In this document: piece by piece, positions 22,381-34,850 of the stretch
Layout: each line of letters begins with the position of its first letter
How positions within the stretch are numbered: position 1 is the first letter of the stretch
Assembly (NCBI RefSeq): GCF_958450345.1
Contig: NC_088782.1
Coordinates: 37,128,501 to 37,192,500 of the forward strand
Source of the DNA: Calliphora vicina
Taxonomy: Eukaryota; Arthropoda; Insecta; Diptera; Calliphoridae
Direction: 5' to 3'
DNA length: 64,000 nucleotides
Notes under the pieces: model-generated
The model's database searches: none
What the model saw: only the letters and a program-made list of their open reading frames with translations
What the model was told of the DNA's origin: nothing
Made by a program: the position numbers and the translations under genes

Positions 22381-23651
22381 TTGGGTGTATGACTTAAAAA
22401 TGCGGGATTTACAATAGATGGCGTATCTTTTGAAGGCGATTTTTGTTTTTAATAACTTATATGTCATTTTGAAGGGTACATATCTGTCAGTTATTCTCAC
22501 TTAGTTATTGAATATTACAGTGTAAAAAACAAAGTTTTTTTTGCTTCGAAAATGTCGAATTTTGTACCAACAAAGCGTCATATGCGGGAAGTTTCGCTTT
22601 ACATCTTTAATTTGAAAAAAAATGTGCCGCTGAAGCACAACGATTGCTCACCAAAGCTTATGATGAATGTGTTCAATAGGTTTCAACGTGCGAGAGGTGG
22701 TTTATTCGGTTCAGAAGTGGTGATTTTGTCACGGCAGACAAATATTGCCAGCCAAAAACGTTTGAATACCAAGAATTGAATGCATTTCTCTATGACGATT
22801 GTTGTTAAACTCAACAAAAGCATGTAAAATCATTGGCAGCTACTCAATCAGCTATTTCAAAACGTTTGCGAGCAGCAATATTCATACAAATGCAGGGAAA
22901 TTGAAAACCATACGAATTGAAGCCAAGTCAAGTCCTTGAAATACGATATTGCATGTCCGAAATGATGCTTGAACATTATAAAAGAAAATCACTTTTGCAC
23001 CGATGAAAAATGGATCCATACAATAATCCGAAGCGTAAGAGATCATATGAGAAGTCCGGCCAACCAGCCGAATCGACACCAAAGTCAAATTTCCATGGTG
23101 CTAAGATAAAGCTCAGAGCATTTGGTGGGAGCAAAAGGGTTATATCTATTATAATCTGCTGAAATCTGACCAAACCATCACAGGGAACCTGTACCAAACT
23201 CAACTGATTCGTTTGAATCCAAAAAAAACGCCCAGAATATGCTTCCAGACATGGAACCGTAATATTCCATTATAACAACACTCGGCCACATATTGCAATA
23301 CCAGTTGAAAAGTATTAAGAATGAAGTGGTTGAGATGTTTTGCCTCATCTGCTTTATAGTCCAGACCGTGCATCTCCCGACTACTATTTGTTTCGATCGA
23401 TGCAGAACGCTCTCTCTCTCCCTGGGATATGCTTCTCTTTGGAACAGAGCATCCGCAATTTAGTTTGATTTGTTCTTGGCCTCATGAAGATGAGCAGTTC
23501 TTTTGGCTCGGAATCCATATGTTGCCAGAAAGATGGGAAAATGTCATAGCTAACAATGGCAAATACTTTGAATAAATTTATATTGTACAATTGTTTCAAA
23601 ATAAAAGCTAAACATTTTAAAAAATTACACATTTTTAAGTCATACACCTAA
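22381..23651 (+). mobile_element. mariner (mauritiana-like), plus strand, full length but broken
   Basis: Ends TTGGGTGTATGACTTAAAAA and complement, with flanking TA at 22379-22380 and 23652-23653; 1271 bp. The transposase starts at 22552 (MSNFVPTKRHMREVSLYIFN). Recognisable later blocks, in shifting frames, are CDEKWIHY-like (about 22990), a tryptophan-rich block (about 23120), and the terminal WPHEDEQFFWLGIHMLPERW region ending in NGKYFE near 23570. Stops, frameshifts and deletions (for example in the HDN region near 23270-23290) inactivate it. It is the best reference copy in this window for the left and right ends of the family. Confidence 0.9.
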
Positions 23652-24047
23652 TATATCTGTAGATATGGGGAAACCCCACCATCACAAAAGTGTGATTAGA
23701 TATTTTTCGATGTTTTTTTTTTTTCTAAACCATCAGTGAAAGTAGGCCTTTCCAACGCCTGTATTGTTTTGTAAATCGGTTGAGGGTTTCTCGAGTTATA
23801 AAATGACGAATATTGCACAACTTATTATACCCTTCAACATGAATTTTTTTTTTCAACATTTTTTTTTTCTCACAAATTATTTTTCCTAATTTTTTTTTTT
23901 TAAATTAAACAAAAATTATTTTAAAAAAAATTTGGAAACTATTTTTTAAAAAAAAATTTGGAAAAAAAAATTTTAAAAAAAATTTAAAACAATTTAAAAA
24001 AAAATTAATAAAATTTTAATTTTGTTAAATAAAAGTATTTAAAAACA

Positions 24048-24800
24048 AGTAAGAAAGTATGGTCGCTCAAGCCCGACCATATAATACCCTACACCAAGTA
24101 AATGAGTAAAAATATTTTTCTTTTAAAATTTCAATAATTTATATTTTTGAGTGATTTTCGGAAGTGGGCCTTATATGGGAGTTATGACCAATTATGGACC
24201 GATCACCATAAAATTAGGTCGTGTGATTTATGTCTATATTAAAGTTAACTATGTTGAATTTTGTGTGTTTACCAACATTTTTAAGCGATTTATGCACGTT
24301 AAAGTGATTTTCGGAAGCGGGTCTATATGGGAGCTATGACTAATTATGGACCGATCGTAACAAAATTTGGTGACATGAATTTTGTATATATAAAACTTAT
24401 TTGGAGCGAAATTTGTGTAGATACATAGATAAATTAAACATTTATGACCGATAAAGTCCAATTTCGAGGGGACATTTGTATTGGAGCTAGGTGAAATAAT
24501 GGACCGATTTCAGCCAGTTTCAATAGGCTTGGTCCTTGGGCCGAAAAAGTAATATGTACCAAATTTGATTGAAATATCTTCAAAATTGCGACCTGTACTC
24601 TGCGCACAAGGTTTACATGGACAGCCAGCCAACCAGACGGACGGACGGACGGACGGACGGACATCGTTTAATCGACTCAGAAAGTGATTCTAAGTCGATC
24701 GGTATACTTTAAGGTGGGTGTTAGACTAATATTTTTGGGTGTTACAAACATCTGCACAAACGCATAATACCCTCCCCACTATGGTGGTGTAGGGTATAAA
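24048..24800 (+). repeat. Family B repeat with inverted ends and a (GACG)n tract
   Basis: Near the left end it reads ATAATACCCTACACCA, and the right end is TGGTGTAGGGTATAA, an inverted pair. Inside are two ~150 bp units like those at 4205-5007, then TTTCAGCCAGTTTCAATAGG, a (GACG)6 microsatellite (about 24637-24661), CGATCGGTATACTTTAAGG, and CATAATACCCTCCCC. A fragment in the opposite direction is at about 29700-29790. Confidence 0.82.
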
Positions 24801-26716
24801 AATATTTTTAAGTATAATTTGGTGAAGTATATCTACAGAGTTCTTTAAAACTTCTTTCCATTATGAATTTTCAGCTTTGGGAGTTAAAATCAAAATTTCA
24901 ACATCCTTTTCTAAAGAGTCACTGTAACTATTATCTGTTTTACAACATGGAAATATGAATATTAAAGTAAAATTTTTGGTAGTTACTTCATGTGTTACAA
25001 AGTAATGAATGGTACTTATTATTTTCATTATTTCAAATAAATAATAATGAATTGCTGGTAATGACCTAATAAAGTGCTTAACTATATCATTACTTTATGA
25101 GTAACTAATTTTCTGAACTAATTGTAAGTACATTTGTAAGCGAGACCCATTAATTAAAATTAATTTCAAATCGTCAACAAAAATAACTAGTGTTTCAGTC
25201 AAATAATAAGTAGTTATGCCTTGGCTATAGTAATACTTGCTGGCTTAGGCAAGTAGAGTTTTTGCTGAGTATTTTTAAGAGTATTTATTTTAAATTCAAA
25301 AACAATCAAGAAATAATCAATTCATATAGTATTTTCTAAAAAGTGGTTTCAATTATTACTTAACCAGCGAGTTCCAAAACATACTTGTTTTGAACACAAA
25401 AAAATAAAAAATCATTCATAAAAACGTTGCTAAACTAGTCAAATATCAAACAAAAAACAAATAGAAAACTTCTTTAGAAACATATTAATTTTAAAGCCAA
25501 CCAAAAAAAACCAACGAAATTAAGACTAAATTCAAGTTAAATGTGATTATGATTGTAGGTTAACAGGTTTAAATGCAATTAGTGTTTAAAAAAATATATA
25601 ATATAATTTGGTTTATGAGATAAAAAAATCTTTCACAAAAAAATACTAGTTCTAATAATAAAATTAAGGGGTTTCACATAAAATATTTTAGTAGTGATCT
25701 AAACTGTCTACCACAACTGCCATTAACCACAATTGTAACAAAAACTTGGTAATAAAACAGAGTTCCTAAAGAAATATTCGTATTTATGTACGTCAGTAAA
25801 ATAAATAAAATAAACAAAATAATTTAATAAAACAATAGACATTTAATTGAAGTTTATGTACGGCTGATTGTATCTATTTAATATAACTACTGTGTCTACA
25901 GTGGCTCTATTGTATTTAAATACATTATGAACACACACACTTTATGGATGTTTCTATGTAAATTAAACTCAATATCATAGAAATACAGATTGTTTTTATT
26001 TAATTTTTTATTATTTTATTTTTTTTTATTTTAACAACGACTTTGACTTTGAACATCAAGTGTGAAAATACAAGTGCAATGAAAAGGGAAGTAAGTAAAT
26101 ACACAAGTAAGTATTTAATATGTTTAAATATTTTATTTATATTTTTCTGCGTTTGCAAAACATTCATAACAATTTGCGGTAAACTTGAAAACAATAAAAC
26201 ATTACAAACAATATGTGTAAACTATTTATACTCTTAATAGAAATAGTATAAACAAAAATCAAACAAAATAATTGCACGCTACACTGCAATTTATAGCAGT
26301 ATTAGAAAGGCATTGGAATTGGAACAAATCGTCTTACCCCCACTGACAATACAAAGTTTACATTAAAGAATTAGGTCAATACCTCTCGGAATTATTTGGC
26401 ATATATGCGATTTGACTTAAGGATTTGGGGATGTACAAAATTTGTTTCGGGCTCAAGGCCAAATTTTTAAATATTTGTTATTTATCATTAAAATACTCCA
26501 AAATGTTATGTATTTATCCTTTGACTTTAAAGAAACATCAGAAAACTATTTATTTAGAAATAGAAATTATATTGGGAGAAAAAAATATGGAAATTTTAAC
26601 CCTTTTATGACCTTGGAACCAAAATTACGCATACAAATTTTAGCCAATTTTGACACCAAATTAATTAAGGGCAGATCCATGTAAAAGCGGACAGCAGTCG
26701 GATTTACCGACTGCAA
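24801..26716. other. AT-rich non-coding DNA
   Basis: No gene or bounded element was recognised. Overlapping short frames near 26000-26684 are AT-driven and lack splice or family evidence. Confidence 0.5.
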
Positions 26717-27369
26717 GTAAGAGTGCTATATTCGGCTGTGCCGACTCTTATATACCCTTCACCAAATTATACTTCAAAATAAAAATTTTAAATATTTTTA
26801 GGTAAACAAAATTTATTTTTTTTCAAAAGTTGTTTTCTTCATTTTTTGGAAAAAAAAATTTTCTAATTGTTATTTTAAATTTTAAAAAAAATTCTTTTTT
26901 TTAAATTTTAAATTTTGTTTTTTAATTTTTTTTTTTTGGTGAAAAAAAATTCGGGTTCAAAATTTTTTTTTCCGATTTTGACCCATTGTAGGTCCAACTT
27001 ACTATGGTCTTATATACGTCGTTGCAAATGTCTTCGAAATATCTATCATTAGAAAAATAGGTAAAAAATCGAGGTTGTCCTGGTTTTTTCCTCATATATC
27101 AGCCATTTGTGGACCGATTTTGCTGATTTTAAATAGCAAACTTCTCGAAAGCATGTCTGACAGAATTATTGAAGATTTGGATCCCGATGATATCTGGAGT
27201 CTTCAGAAAATTGATTTCAACAGACGGACAGATAGACAGACAGACGGACATGGCTTCTATAAGGATCCAGAATATATATACTTTATAGGGTCGGAAATGA
27301 AAAATGTAGAAATTACAAACGGAATGACAAACTTATATATACCCTTCTCACGAAGGTGAAGGGTATAAA
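26717..27369 (+). repeat. Mini-me-type repeat (family A), well-preserved copy
   Basis: Starts AAGTAAGAGTGCTATATTCG (GCTGTGCCGACTCTTATATA follows) and ACCCTTCACCAAATTATAC, then an A/T homopolymer zone, GACCCATTGTAGG, GAGGTTGTCCTGG, and a GACGGACAGATAGACAGACA tract (GTCY type). After these come GATCCAGAATATATATACTT and the end CGAAGGTGAAGGGTATAAAA. The 94-residue frame across it is a chance product of the repeat. Confidence 0.85.
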
Positions 27370-27506
27370 AATGAAGATGTCAAATCCGAAAACAGCAGTC
27401 TTCTGTCCGTTTTGATATGGATTCTCCCTTAAGTAAATTATTTTCTTTTTAAAAAAATCCATGATTAAAGTTTTATATTAAATTTAATGACCATAAAGAA
27501 CATTAA

Positions 27507-28181
27507 CGGCCATTTTCACAATGTACGATTAAAAGTTAACGTGAACTTTAACCGCAAGTTAGGCTAATATGAATTTCACAATGTACGATTAATTCTTAAC
27601 TGACACTATTTAACAATAAAGTTGCTGTTAAATATAACCGAATAAATTTCGCCGGTTAGCATCTTAATTGTAAGAAATATAATAAAATAACATGGAAAAA
27701 CATTTATATTTTTGTAATATTTATAATTTTTAAAAGTGTAAAGCGAAGAAAAGTAAATTTTGCACGGGGTGATCCATATACCACACGGATATTGCACTTA
27801 CAAACCAAACAACAAATGTGCACATTTCCTTGTTGGTTTTCAGTAATTGTTGTTCAGTTTGTTCTGTAAATTTTACAGTTAAGTACCTTAATATTTTTGA
27901 GTTTTATGCGTTTTTTTATTATACCACTAAGAAAACACAAATTATTATTTTTTATGCCGTCTTTTAGACAATTTTTTATATTTCAATCTTTCATTACACT
28001 ATTTTTCGTAAACAAATGTATGCATTATTGCCATACTTTCTACTGAATGCTTTGGTTAAGTAATCAAATGATGGTGAAACGTAAATCGGTAACCGTTGGT
28101 TAAATGGTCCCCGTTAAACAAACCGACAGTTAGTTAATTTTCCGGTTAAAATGAAATAATCGTACATTGTGAAAATGGCCG
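27507..28181. mobile_element. PIF/Harbinger-like MITE, CGGCCATTTTCACAATG ends
   Basis: Inverted ends of 25 bp (CGGCCATTTTCACAATGTAC and complement) flank 675 bp, with TAA on both sides (27504-27506 and 28182-28184). A TWA 3 bp duplication is the PIF/Harbinger hallmark. The terminal motif TTTCACAATGTACGATTAA recurs at 27572-27590 as a subterminal copy. The only frame, 63 residues on the minus strand, shows no transposase similarity. Confidence 0.85.
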
Positions 28182-28232
28182 TAAAGGGTTAAAATTAACT
28201 AATATTTAATATTTATGCCTACTAGAATATTT

Positions 28233-28670
28233 ACGAGGGGGGGAGTATTGACCCCGCAACTTTTGAAAGGGCAACACTGCTCCTGTGAACAGGCATCTAT
28301 CAGTTAACGCCTGTCAAAATTTTAACAAGCTGCGTCATTTAATATGTGTTTGACTGCCATTGATAGCAGACTTTCTCGTGCCTTGAAGAGAAATTGAAAA
28401 AAAGTGAAATTCGTCTGTTTAATAAGCATTAATTTTTGAGAAATAAACCCTCACTGAAATAAAGATAAATACTGTGAAAAATCTACACCATCTTTTTCAA
28501 TGGTAAAAAAATGCTTTATTGAATTTCGTTGTTGCCGTACAAGGACGGAAGATTCCGAACGTTCTGGACGCCCAGTTAAGTCTCTACACTCGAAACAATT
28601 GAACAAAAATTACAATATGGTGTTGGCCGATCGGAGATTGAAAGTGCGAGAGGTTGTCGAGAATTTTTGA
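28233..28670 (+). mobile_element. Second mariner lineage (irritans-like), 5' fragment
   Basis: After a TA, the start reads CGAGGGGGGGAGTATTGACC, resembling mariner ends of the CGAGGG type. At about 28500-28665 a frame gives CFIEFRCCRTRTEDSERSGR, then PVKSLHS and MVLADRRLKVREVVE. This is the GRTSTEDAERSGRP..MVLADRRLKVREI N-terminal region of irritans-group mariners. It breaks off where the mauritiana-like copy begins at about 28680. Confidence 0.7.
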
Positions 28671-28679
28671 AAATATGAA

Positions 28680-29700
28680 CGTATAGTGTAAACAAAAAAG
28701 TTTTTTTACTTCGAAAATGTCGAATTTTGTACCAACGAATCGTCATATGCGGGATGTTTTGCTTCACTTCATTAATTAGAAAAAAAGTGCCACTGAAGCC
28801 CACCGATTTATCTCAGAAGCTTATGGTGAATGTATTACATCGGTTTCAACGTCCGAGAGATGGTTTGTGCGGTTCAGAAGTTGTGATTTTGACACGGAAG
28901 ACAAAGATCGCCCAGGCGAACAAAAAAAGTTTGAAGACCAAGAATTGTAGGCATTTCTCCATGAAGATTGTTGTCAAACTCAACAAGAGCTTGCAAAATC
29001 ATTGGGGTACTCAGGCAGCATTTTTAGTAGGAAATTGGGTTTCATACGAATTGAAGCCGAGAGAACTTGAGAGACGATTTTGCATGTCGGAAATGATGCT
29101 TGAACGCTATAAAAGAAAAGCATTTTTGCACAGAATTATTATTTGCGATGAGAAATGGATTCATTACGATAACGATAAGCGTAAGAGATCGTATCGACAT
29201 CAAAGCCAAATATCCATGGCGCTAAGGTAATTCTCTGTATTTGGTGGGAGCAACAGGGTCCTAACTAATATGAGCTGGTGAAATCTGACCAGACCATCAC
29301 GGGGAAACTGTACCGAATGCAACTGATTCGTTTGAAGCTATATTTGTCCAAAAAACACCCAGAATATGCGACCAGACATGAAAACATCATGACAACGCTA
29401 GGCCAGATGTTACAATACCTGAAGTGGTTGGGAATTTTTGCCCCACCAGCCTTATACTCCACACCTTACCCCGTCCAACTACTACTTGTTTAAATTGATG
29501 CAGAACGCTATATCTCTGGGAAATGCTTCACTTCAGAACAGAGTATCCAAAATTAGCTTGAGTCGTTCTCGACCTCAAAAGATGAGCTTTTGGCTCGGAA
29601 TCCATATGTTGCGAGAAAGATGGGGAAAATGTCATATCTAACTTTGAATAAATTTATGGTGACAAATGTTTCAAAATAAAAGCTAAACATTTGAAAAAAT
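28680..29700 (+). mobile_element. mariner (mauritiana-like), both ends missing
   Basis: The coding part starts at about 28718 (MSNFVPTNRHMRDVLLHFIN, stop after it). A later frame holds LERRFCMSEMMLERYKRKA and FLHRIIICDEKWIHYDNDKR, so the first catalytic Asp (CDEKW) is kept. After a deletion it continues with EYATRHENIMT, FAPPALYSTPYPVQLLL and a C-terminal LGIHMLRERWGKCH. Neither TTGGGTGTATGAC end is present. The right side runs into a minus-oriented piece of family B (about 29700-29790). Confidence 0.85.
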
Positions 29701-29789
29701 CTCGCCTAATCTCATGGCGATCGGTCCAACATCACTAGCTCATTTACTGAGTGTAGGGTATTAAATGGTTGGGCTTGATCGAACATACA

Positions 29790-32286
29790 TTCATACTAGT
29801 TTTATTGTAGCACAGTGTAATTATTAATTTCTTAATACAATTAGAGGTTTTCATAGCCGTTGTTAGCCATAATTTAACCTTTTTTTTAAATATTTCAAAC
29901 ATGTTGTAGATCAACATATGCACGAGTACAAACAATTGTACAATTATTTGTTTAACAACCAAAAGATATACTTATTTATTAGGTATCTATTTACAAATTG
30001 CCATTAAGAAATAAATACATACGGTAAAAGCAATGAAGCTGATAATTTTCTGTTGTATTTTTATTTCTTGAGCTGTATGTATTTGATCAACAACCAAACA
30101 CACATTTTTCTTTGTAATAATTTCAATTTCATTTACCCACAAAATTGTGTAAATTAGCCATTGAATCGATTGATTGCGCATATTTGAACTAGTAATTAAG
30201 ATAAATTTACCAGAAATCAGCAGTAATGAATACAAACAAAATAAAACTGGGTGTTTTACTTTTAAAAAAAGTATCAAGTTCTTTTCTCATTTAACAAAAT
30301 ATTGTGCAAAATTTTTAACAATTTTAGGTTAGCAAAAAAAATACTATGACCCGGTTTCTTTATGTTTTACCTAAAAAAAACAACCTTGTACAAAATATTG
30401 TTTATGTTGTATTTATTACCATTAAATATTAATGTTCATTTAAAATAACAAGTGTAATTTTATTTTAGATTTAATAAAAATTTCATGTTGTCTTTTTACG
30501 CATCATTGTTTATTTAATTGCATCATTTTCTTTTCGGTAGCTTCATTTATTTCTAAGATATTTGTTTGTTTATGTTGGGGACGACGACACAGAGCGACAA
30601 AAATAAAACTGTCACAACAATATGTCAATCAAATGTCAAAACAATTTATTAAAGTTATTGCAAGTTATTACGAAAAGAAACATAAAATCTGAATCTAGTA
30701 GTAGTTGTAGTACCTAATTTATACAATTTATTTAAACAAATAAAACCCAAAATGAACAACAACAACAATGCGAACAAAAATATTCAATTTGTTTGTTAAT
30801 TGAATAATTTAAATTATTTGCCAGCCAGACTGTATCAAAAAAACCCGTACATACATTTGAGAAACGCTTTTAAATAGATGACAGTTTATTACCACAGCAT
30901 TAGGGGTATTCAAAGTAAAATCATGACTTGTCGATCAGCTGTTTTGCTAAACCTACTGATGTCGCTTTTGACTGCTACAAAACTTCAAATATTGAACCGT
31001 TATTCATTTTAGTTCTCATTGATCAGCTGTTCTGCTAATGTTGGTGATGTCGCTTCAAACTGATACTTCAAATATTGAACTTCAATGTGTTTCAGTCGAC
31101 GATCGTTAGTGAAAAAAAAATTTCAAATCCTTGAACTAAAATGTACTCTAGAATTGTTTCATTTAAAACCCGTACTGCGTTGAATTGTAATAATATACTT
31201 GTCGCTAAACACTACTACAATACATGAGACGTCGAGTTCGAGTTCGAACCAAGCTTGAGCGAAAACTAGCTGATCCCGCAATAGAGTGTCAATAGAACTC
31301 AGTCAAAAGCCCTACATGTAGTTTACTAAGTAAGTAGTGATATCTCCCATTCGTCAATTTGGAACTAGTGCAATGGGGTGCGCAGAATTAATAACAAATA
31401 TATAATGTGAAACTAGTGCGCAAAAGTTATGGGTAATGTTAAATTTTTTAAGTCATTCACCCAATAAATTAGGCTATTGTCGATCGAATTTCTAAGACAC
31501 CACGCTGAAAAGGTCTTCAAAATAAATTTACTTGGTAACCGCGATATAGGAAAAACTATGTCAAAAATCTAGGTTTTCAGCCACTTATGGATCAATTTAG
31601 TTGATTGATATCTGATATATTTTTATCGCATGTGGGTCCGTTGGATATCTGGTGACTTCGGAAAAGGTACTTCAACCAACAACCAATCAAAATGTTTAAC
31701 GAAAAATTAAATTAAAAAAAAATTAAGATAAATCCGAAAAATTGTGGAGAATTTATCAAATCTTTGTAATAGTAATCAAATCTCGATCGATATGTGAAAC
31801 TAGTGCTTAAAAATTAATGGGTAATATTAAAATATTCTACATCCCCCTTAATACCACTTTAATTCCAAGTCCATATATATGTATTCATTGTCAATATACT
31901 TGTAATATATTGCTTTTATATCGTGCTGATATAATTTATACATTTTAATTGAGTGTAATTGGAGTGTGGACTTGATGTCTGTTTGGCTACTTAAGTAAAA
32001 CTTTTGTTAATACAAATTGAAAAAAAAAATAAACAGTTGTTCTTGGGGTGAATTTACAAATGAAATGACTGAATGAATGAATGACAATAGAAATAATTAA
32101 TTGATTGTAATAAATTACATGACTCTATTAAAATGTAATGCAGTTTTATGCACATTTTCCCACACTCAAGATGCATTTAGAGAAATTTGAATATAAAAAA
32201 AGTTTTAAACTTATAAACAATTTTTTTTTATTTATTTTAATGCTATTTGAGAAGTCTTTTAAAAGAAAAGTCTCAGGAAAACTTTA
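29790..32286. other. AT-rich non-coding DNA with a local duplication and an old mini-me fragment
   Basis: A direct repeat of about 88 bp period (GATCAGCTGTT at 30933 and 31021, each followed by CTGATGTCGCTT-like sequence) is visible. A decayed mini-me-type fragment spans about 31480-31700 (TCAAAAATCTAGGTTTTCAG, GTTGGATATCTGGTGACTTC). No gene was recognised. Confidence 0.5.
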
Positions 32287-32711
32287 AGGCCCAACTATAA
32301 TATGCATACACTAGTTTAAGTCAGCTTAAGCAACTGTTCGAATACATATAAAACGTAGATGACAAACAATAATGTACTTAAGAGAGTTTCGTCCAGTTTC
32401 GTCAAATTTTATTTGCTTAAGCAAAGAGCGAAGCTGGTCGCACATTCCGTAAGTTTGTTTATTGTATACAAAGAAAATAAAGAAAAAATGAAAAGGATGA
32501 AGAAAATTAATTTATTTTCATAAAATAATAAGAAATACGTATTTTTTTAATTACGTCTTGCACATAAATGTGCAAATTAATTTGTTTTAAATGTACATAA
32601 GTACATTATGGCCACCTAAAAGTTTCTTCGGATTTTCTTACGCATTTGACAGTCTTTTCGTTCGGTTTTGACATTAACTTAAGCTAGGTTATGCACATTA
32701 TAGTTAGGCCT
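32287..32711. mobile_element. PIF/Harbinger-like MITE, AGGCCCAACTATAAT ends
   Basis: Inverted ends AGGCCCAACTATAATATGCA and AGGCCTAACTATAATGTGCA (right end read in reverse) bound 425 bp. TTA flanks both sides (32284-32286 and 32712-32714), fitting a TWA target. Similarity extends inward through CTTAAGC motifs to about 45 bp. No coding capacity. Confidence 0.85.
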
Positions 32712-32746
32712 TTAGTCCCGTGACATGTGAAACAAATTAAATTAAT

Positions 32747-32895
32747 TGCCCAATTCACAACTGGTGTTGTAGCGTTGTATCGTTGTATGTCGTAATTTTT
32801 TTATTAATGTTTTGTTTTTGTTTCGAAAAATTTGTTTGAAAAATATTTACGACATACAACGCTACAACACTACAACATCAATTGTGAATTGGGCA
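32747..32895. mobile_element. 149 bp hairpin MITE, TGCCCAATTCACAA ends
   Basis: The two arms (about 60 bp each, with GTTGTAGYGTTGTA and GTTGTATGTCGTAA) are nearly complementary, leaving a short AT-rich loop. AAT lies on both sides (32744-32746 and 32896-32898). The left end lies only 32 bp past the TTA of the preceding MITE. The AAT duplication matches that of the 11348-11966 element. Confidence 0.85.
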
Positions 32896-33099
32896 AATAT
32901 AATTTATTGACAAGCTTTGTGACTAGTGCCTGCGGGAAATTGGTGTCAATTGTTTTTAAGCAGAGGTTGGCACTCTTGGCCACCAGTGTTAGAACTAAAA
33001 CTGGTCCCCCCATCACGTTAAAATATTCAGAAGTTTTGTGTTAGGGCTATTATAATATTTAAAAGTAAAACAAGATCGTTTGGGTTAGATCAGTGACAC

Positions 33100-33960
33100 T
33101 GTCAGAAATTAATTGTTAGAACTAGAACCCCGGAAGGATCAGTCACATAACTAGATCTGTATCAGTTCCCTTCCCCTAGGAATTGTAAATATCCAAAACA
33201 GAACAGATAAGTTTGGTATACATTTACTTTCTTATAAAGTTTGGATCTAGAACCGATCCCCATTTCATAGCAAATTGTTACAGAGAAGTTTTGAGTTAGT
33301 TCCCTTCATCCTAAGGGTATTATAATATTCAAAACAGAGCTATGAATTAATTAACTCAATTTAAGTTTTGTGTTAGTTCCACTTCCCTGTGTTATTTCCA
33401 CAATTCGAAGCTCTGATATTTAATAATTATAACACTAAGTTTTTATATGAAATTTGGCTATAATATTCCCAAATTTCATATAAAAACTTAGTGTATATAT
33501 TTTGGGAATAGCCGGGTACCCGGGAATATAGAAAAATTTCCCGATTCCCGGGAATCAAAAAAGGTCGGGAAATTAAAAACCCTACCTACAATGGGTCAAA
33601 ATCGGGAAAAATATTTTTTAACCCAAATTTTTTTTCATCAAAAATTCTTTTTGGTAAAAAAAAAATTTTAAAATTTAAAAAAAAAAGAAAATTTGGAAAA
33701 AACCTTTTTAAAAAATAATTTGAAAAAAAATTAAACAATTTAAAAAAAATTTATTTTTTTAAAATAAAAATATTTAAGAAAAAAATATTTTTAAGTATAA
33801 ATTGGTGAAGGGTATATAAGATTCGGCACAGCCGAATATAGTTCTCTTACTTGTTGGAACTAAAACCGATTCCCATTATTAAGGAAATAGTTACAGAGAA
33901 GTTTAGTCCTTCTAAGGGTATTATAAAAATCCAAACAGAGTTAATTAATTAAATTTAAGC
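33100..33960. repeat. Decayed direct repeat split by a mini-me fragment
   Basis: The blocks GATCCCCATTTCATAGCAAA / GATTCCCATTATTAAGGAAA, TTACAGAGAAGTTT and TAAGGGTATTATAA occur at about 33250-33340 and again at 33865-33940. Between them is a minus-oriented mini-me piece (33590-33856: GGTGAAGGGTATATAAG, ATTCGGCACAGCCGAATATA). Related, further decayed units with AGAGCTTCAAAC and AGTTTCCCC lie at 34440-34640. Confidence 0.5.
33432..33494. repeat. Perfect 26 bp hairpin
   Basis: Left arm 33432-33457 (ACACTAAGTTTTTATATGAA, then ATTTGG) is perfectly complementary to right arm 33469-33494, with an 11-base loop CTATAATATTC. No target duplication or transposon ends were seen around it. Confidence 0.9.
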
Positions 33961-34721
33961 TTCACAAAAATTTTAATTCAGAATTAAAACCTAACAAAAC
34001 AAATTATTTAGCTTTTTTTAAATAGAATTTGTGCATAATGAAATTAATTAACCCTTGAATGGTTCACTTTTTGATAATTTAAAACTAATATAAATTGAGT
34101 GAAAATCTTTTTTCCTCATTTAGTTTTGTTCATTTACAAAATGAATTCAAAAAAATTAACTTAAGCCTAAATTGATTTGAATTGAAGAATATTTAATCAT
34201 TCAGTACATATTTAAAGCTATTTACTAATAAGGAATTAATTCTATTAAGAATGAATGCTCAAAGGAATGAATTTAATAAAGAATTAATTCTCAAAGAAAT
34301 GAATTCAATATATTTGAAGTACAACAAAATAAAGCCTGTGAATTAACTCGTAAAGAATTTAATAACGGAATGGTCAAGATATACAATTTAATTTCATTTT
34401 GAAAATAGAATTTAGAATTAATTCATTCGAACAAAATATATATGTTGTAGTTCCCTTTTCCCTAGGCATTTTAGAGCTTCAAACTTATGAGACACTTTCA
34501 GTTTCCCCTTCAGGAAAACCGCTTGATTATAACGGTAACCTGTAACAAATTAAGTCTTAAAACTATAACCCCCGAAGGACCAGGAATTTTAGAGCTTCCA
34601 GTTTCCCCCGTAGGAATTGTACAGCCTCAAACATATGAGAGACTTTATTATGAAAGTATTCACAATATCATTTTCATCTGAGTATTTGTGTTTAATTAAA
34701 AAAATTTCAAACAATTTTAAA

Positions 34722-34850
34722 TTAAAAAAGAAATAAATTTTTTAAAGTTTTGAAATCCTCTTCTCTACTATTAGCAATGGTGTAATTTAAATAACACACA
34801 CCACAGATTAGTTTCAATATATTATAAAAAAATAGCATGTTAAAACTTAC
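34722..34850 (-). other. Start of intron downstream of the exon
   Basis: The reading frame continues 42 codons past the GTAAGT donor but turns AT-rich and hydrophobic at once (VSFNMLFFYNILKLIC). This is read as intron. If the donor is skipped, a 298-residue isoform would end at 34722. Confidence 0.6.

Noticed and set aside
26717..27369. Protein-coding frame of 94 residues in the mini-me copy
   Set aside because: Equivalent frames are absent or broken in the other copies; the repeat is non-coding.
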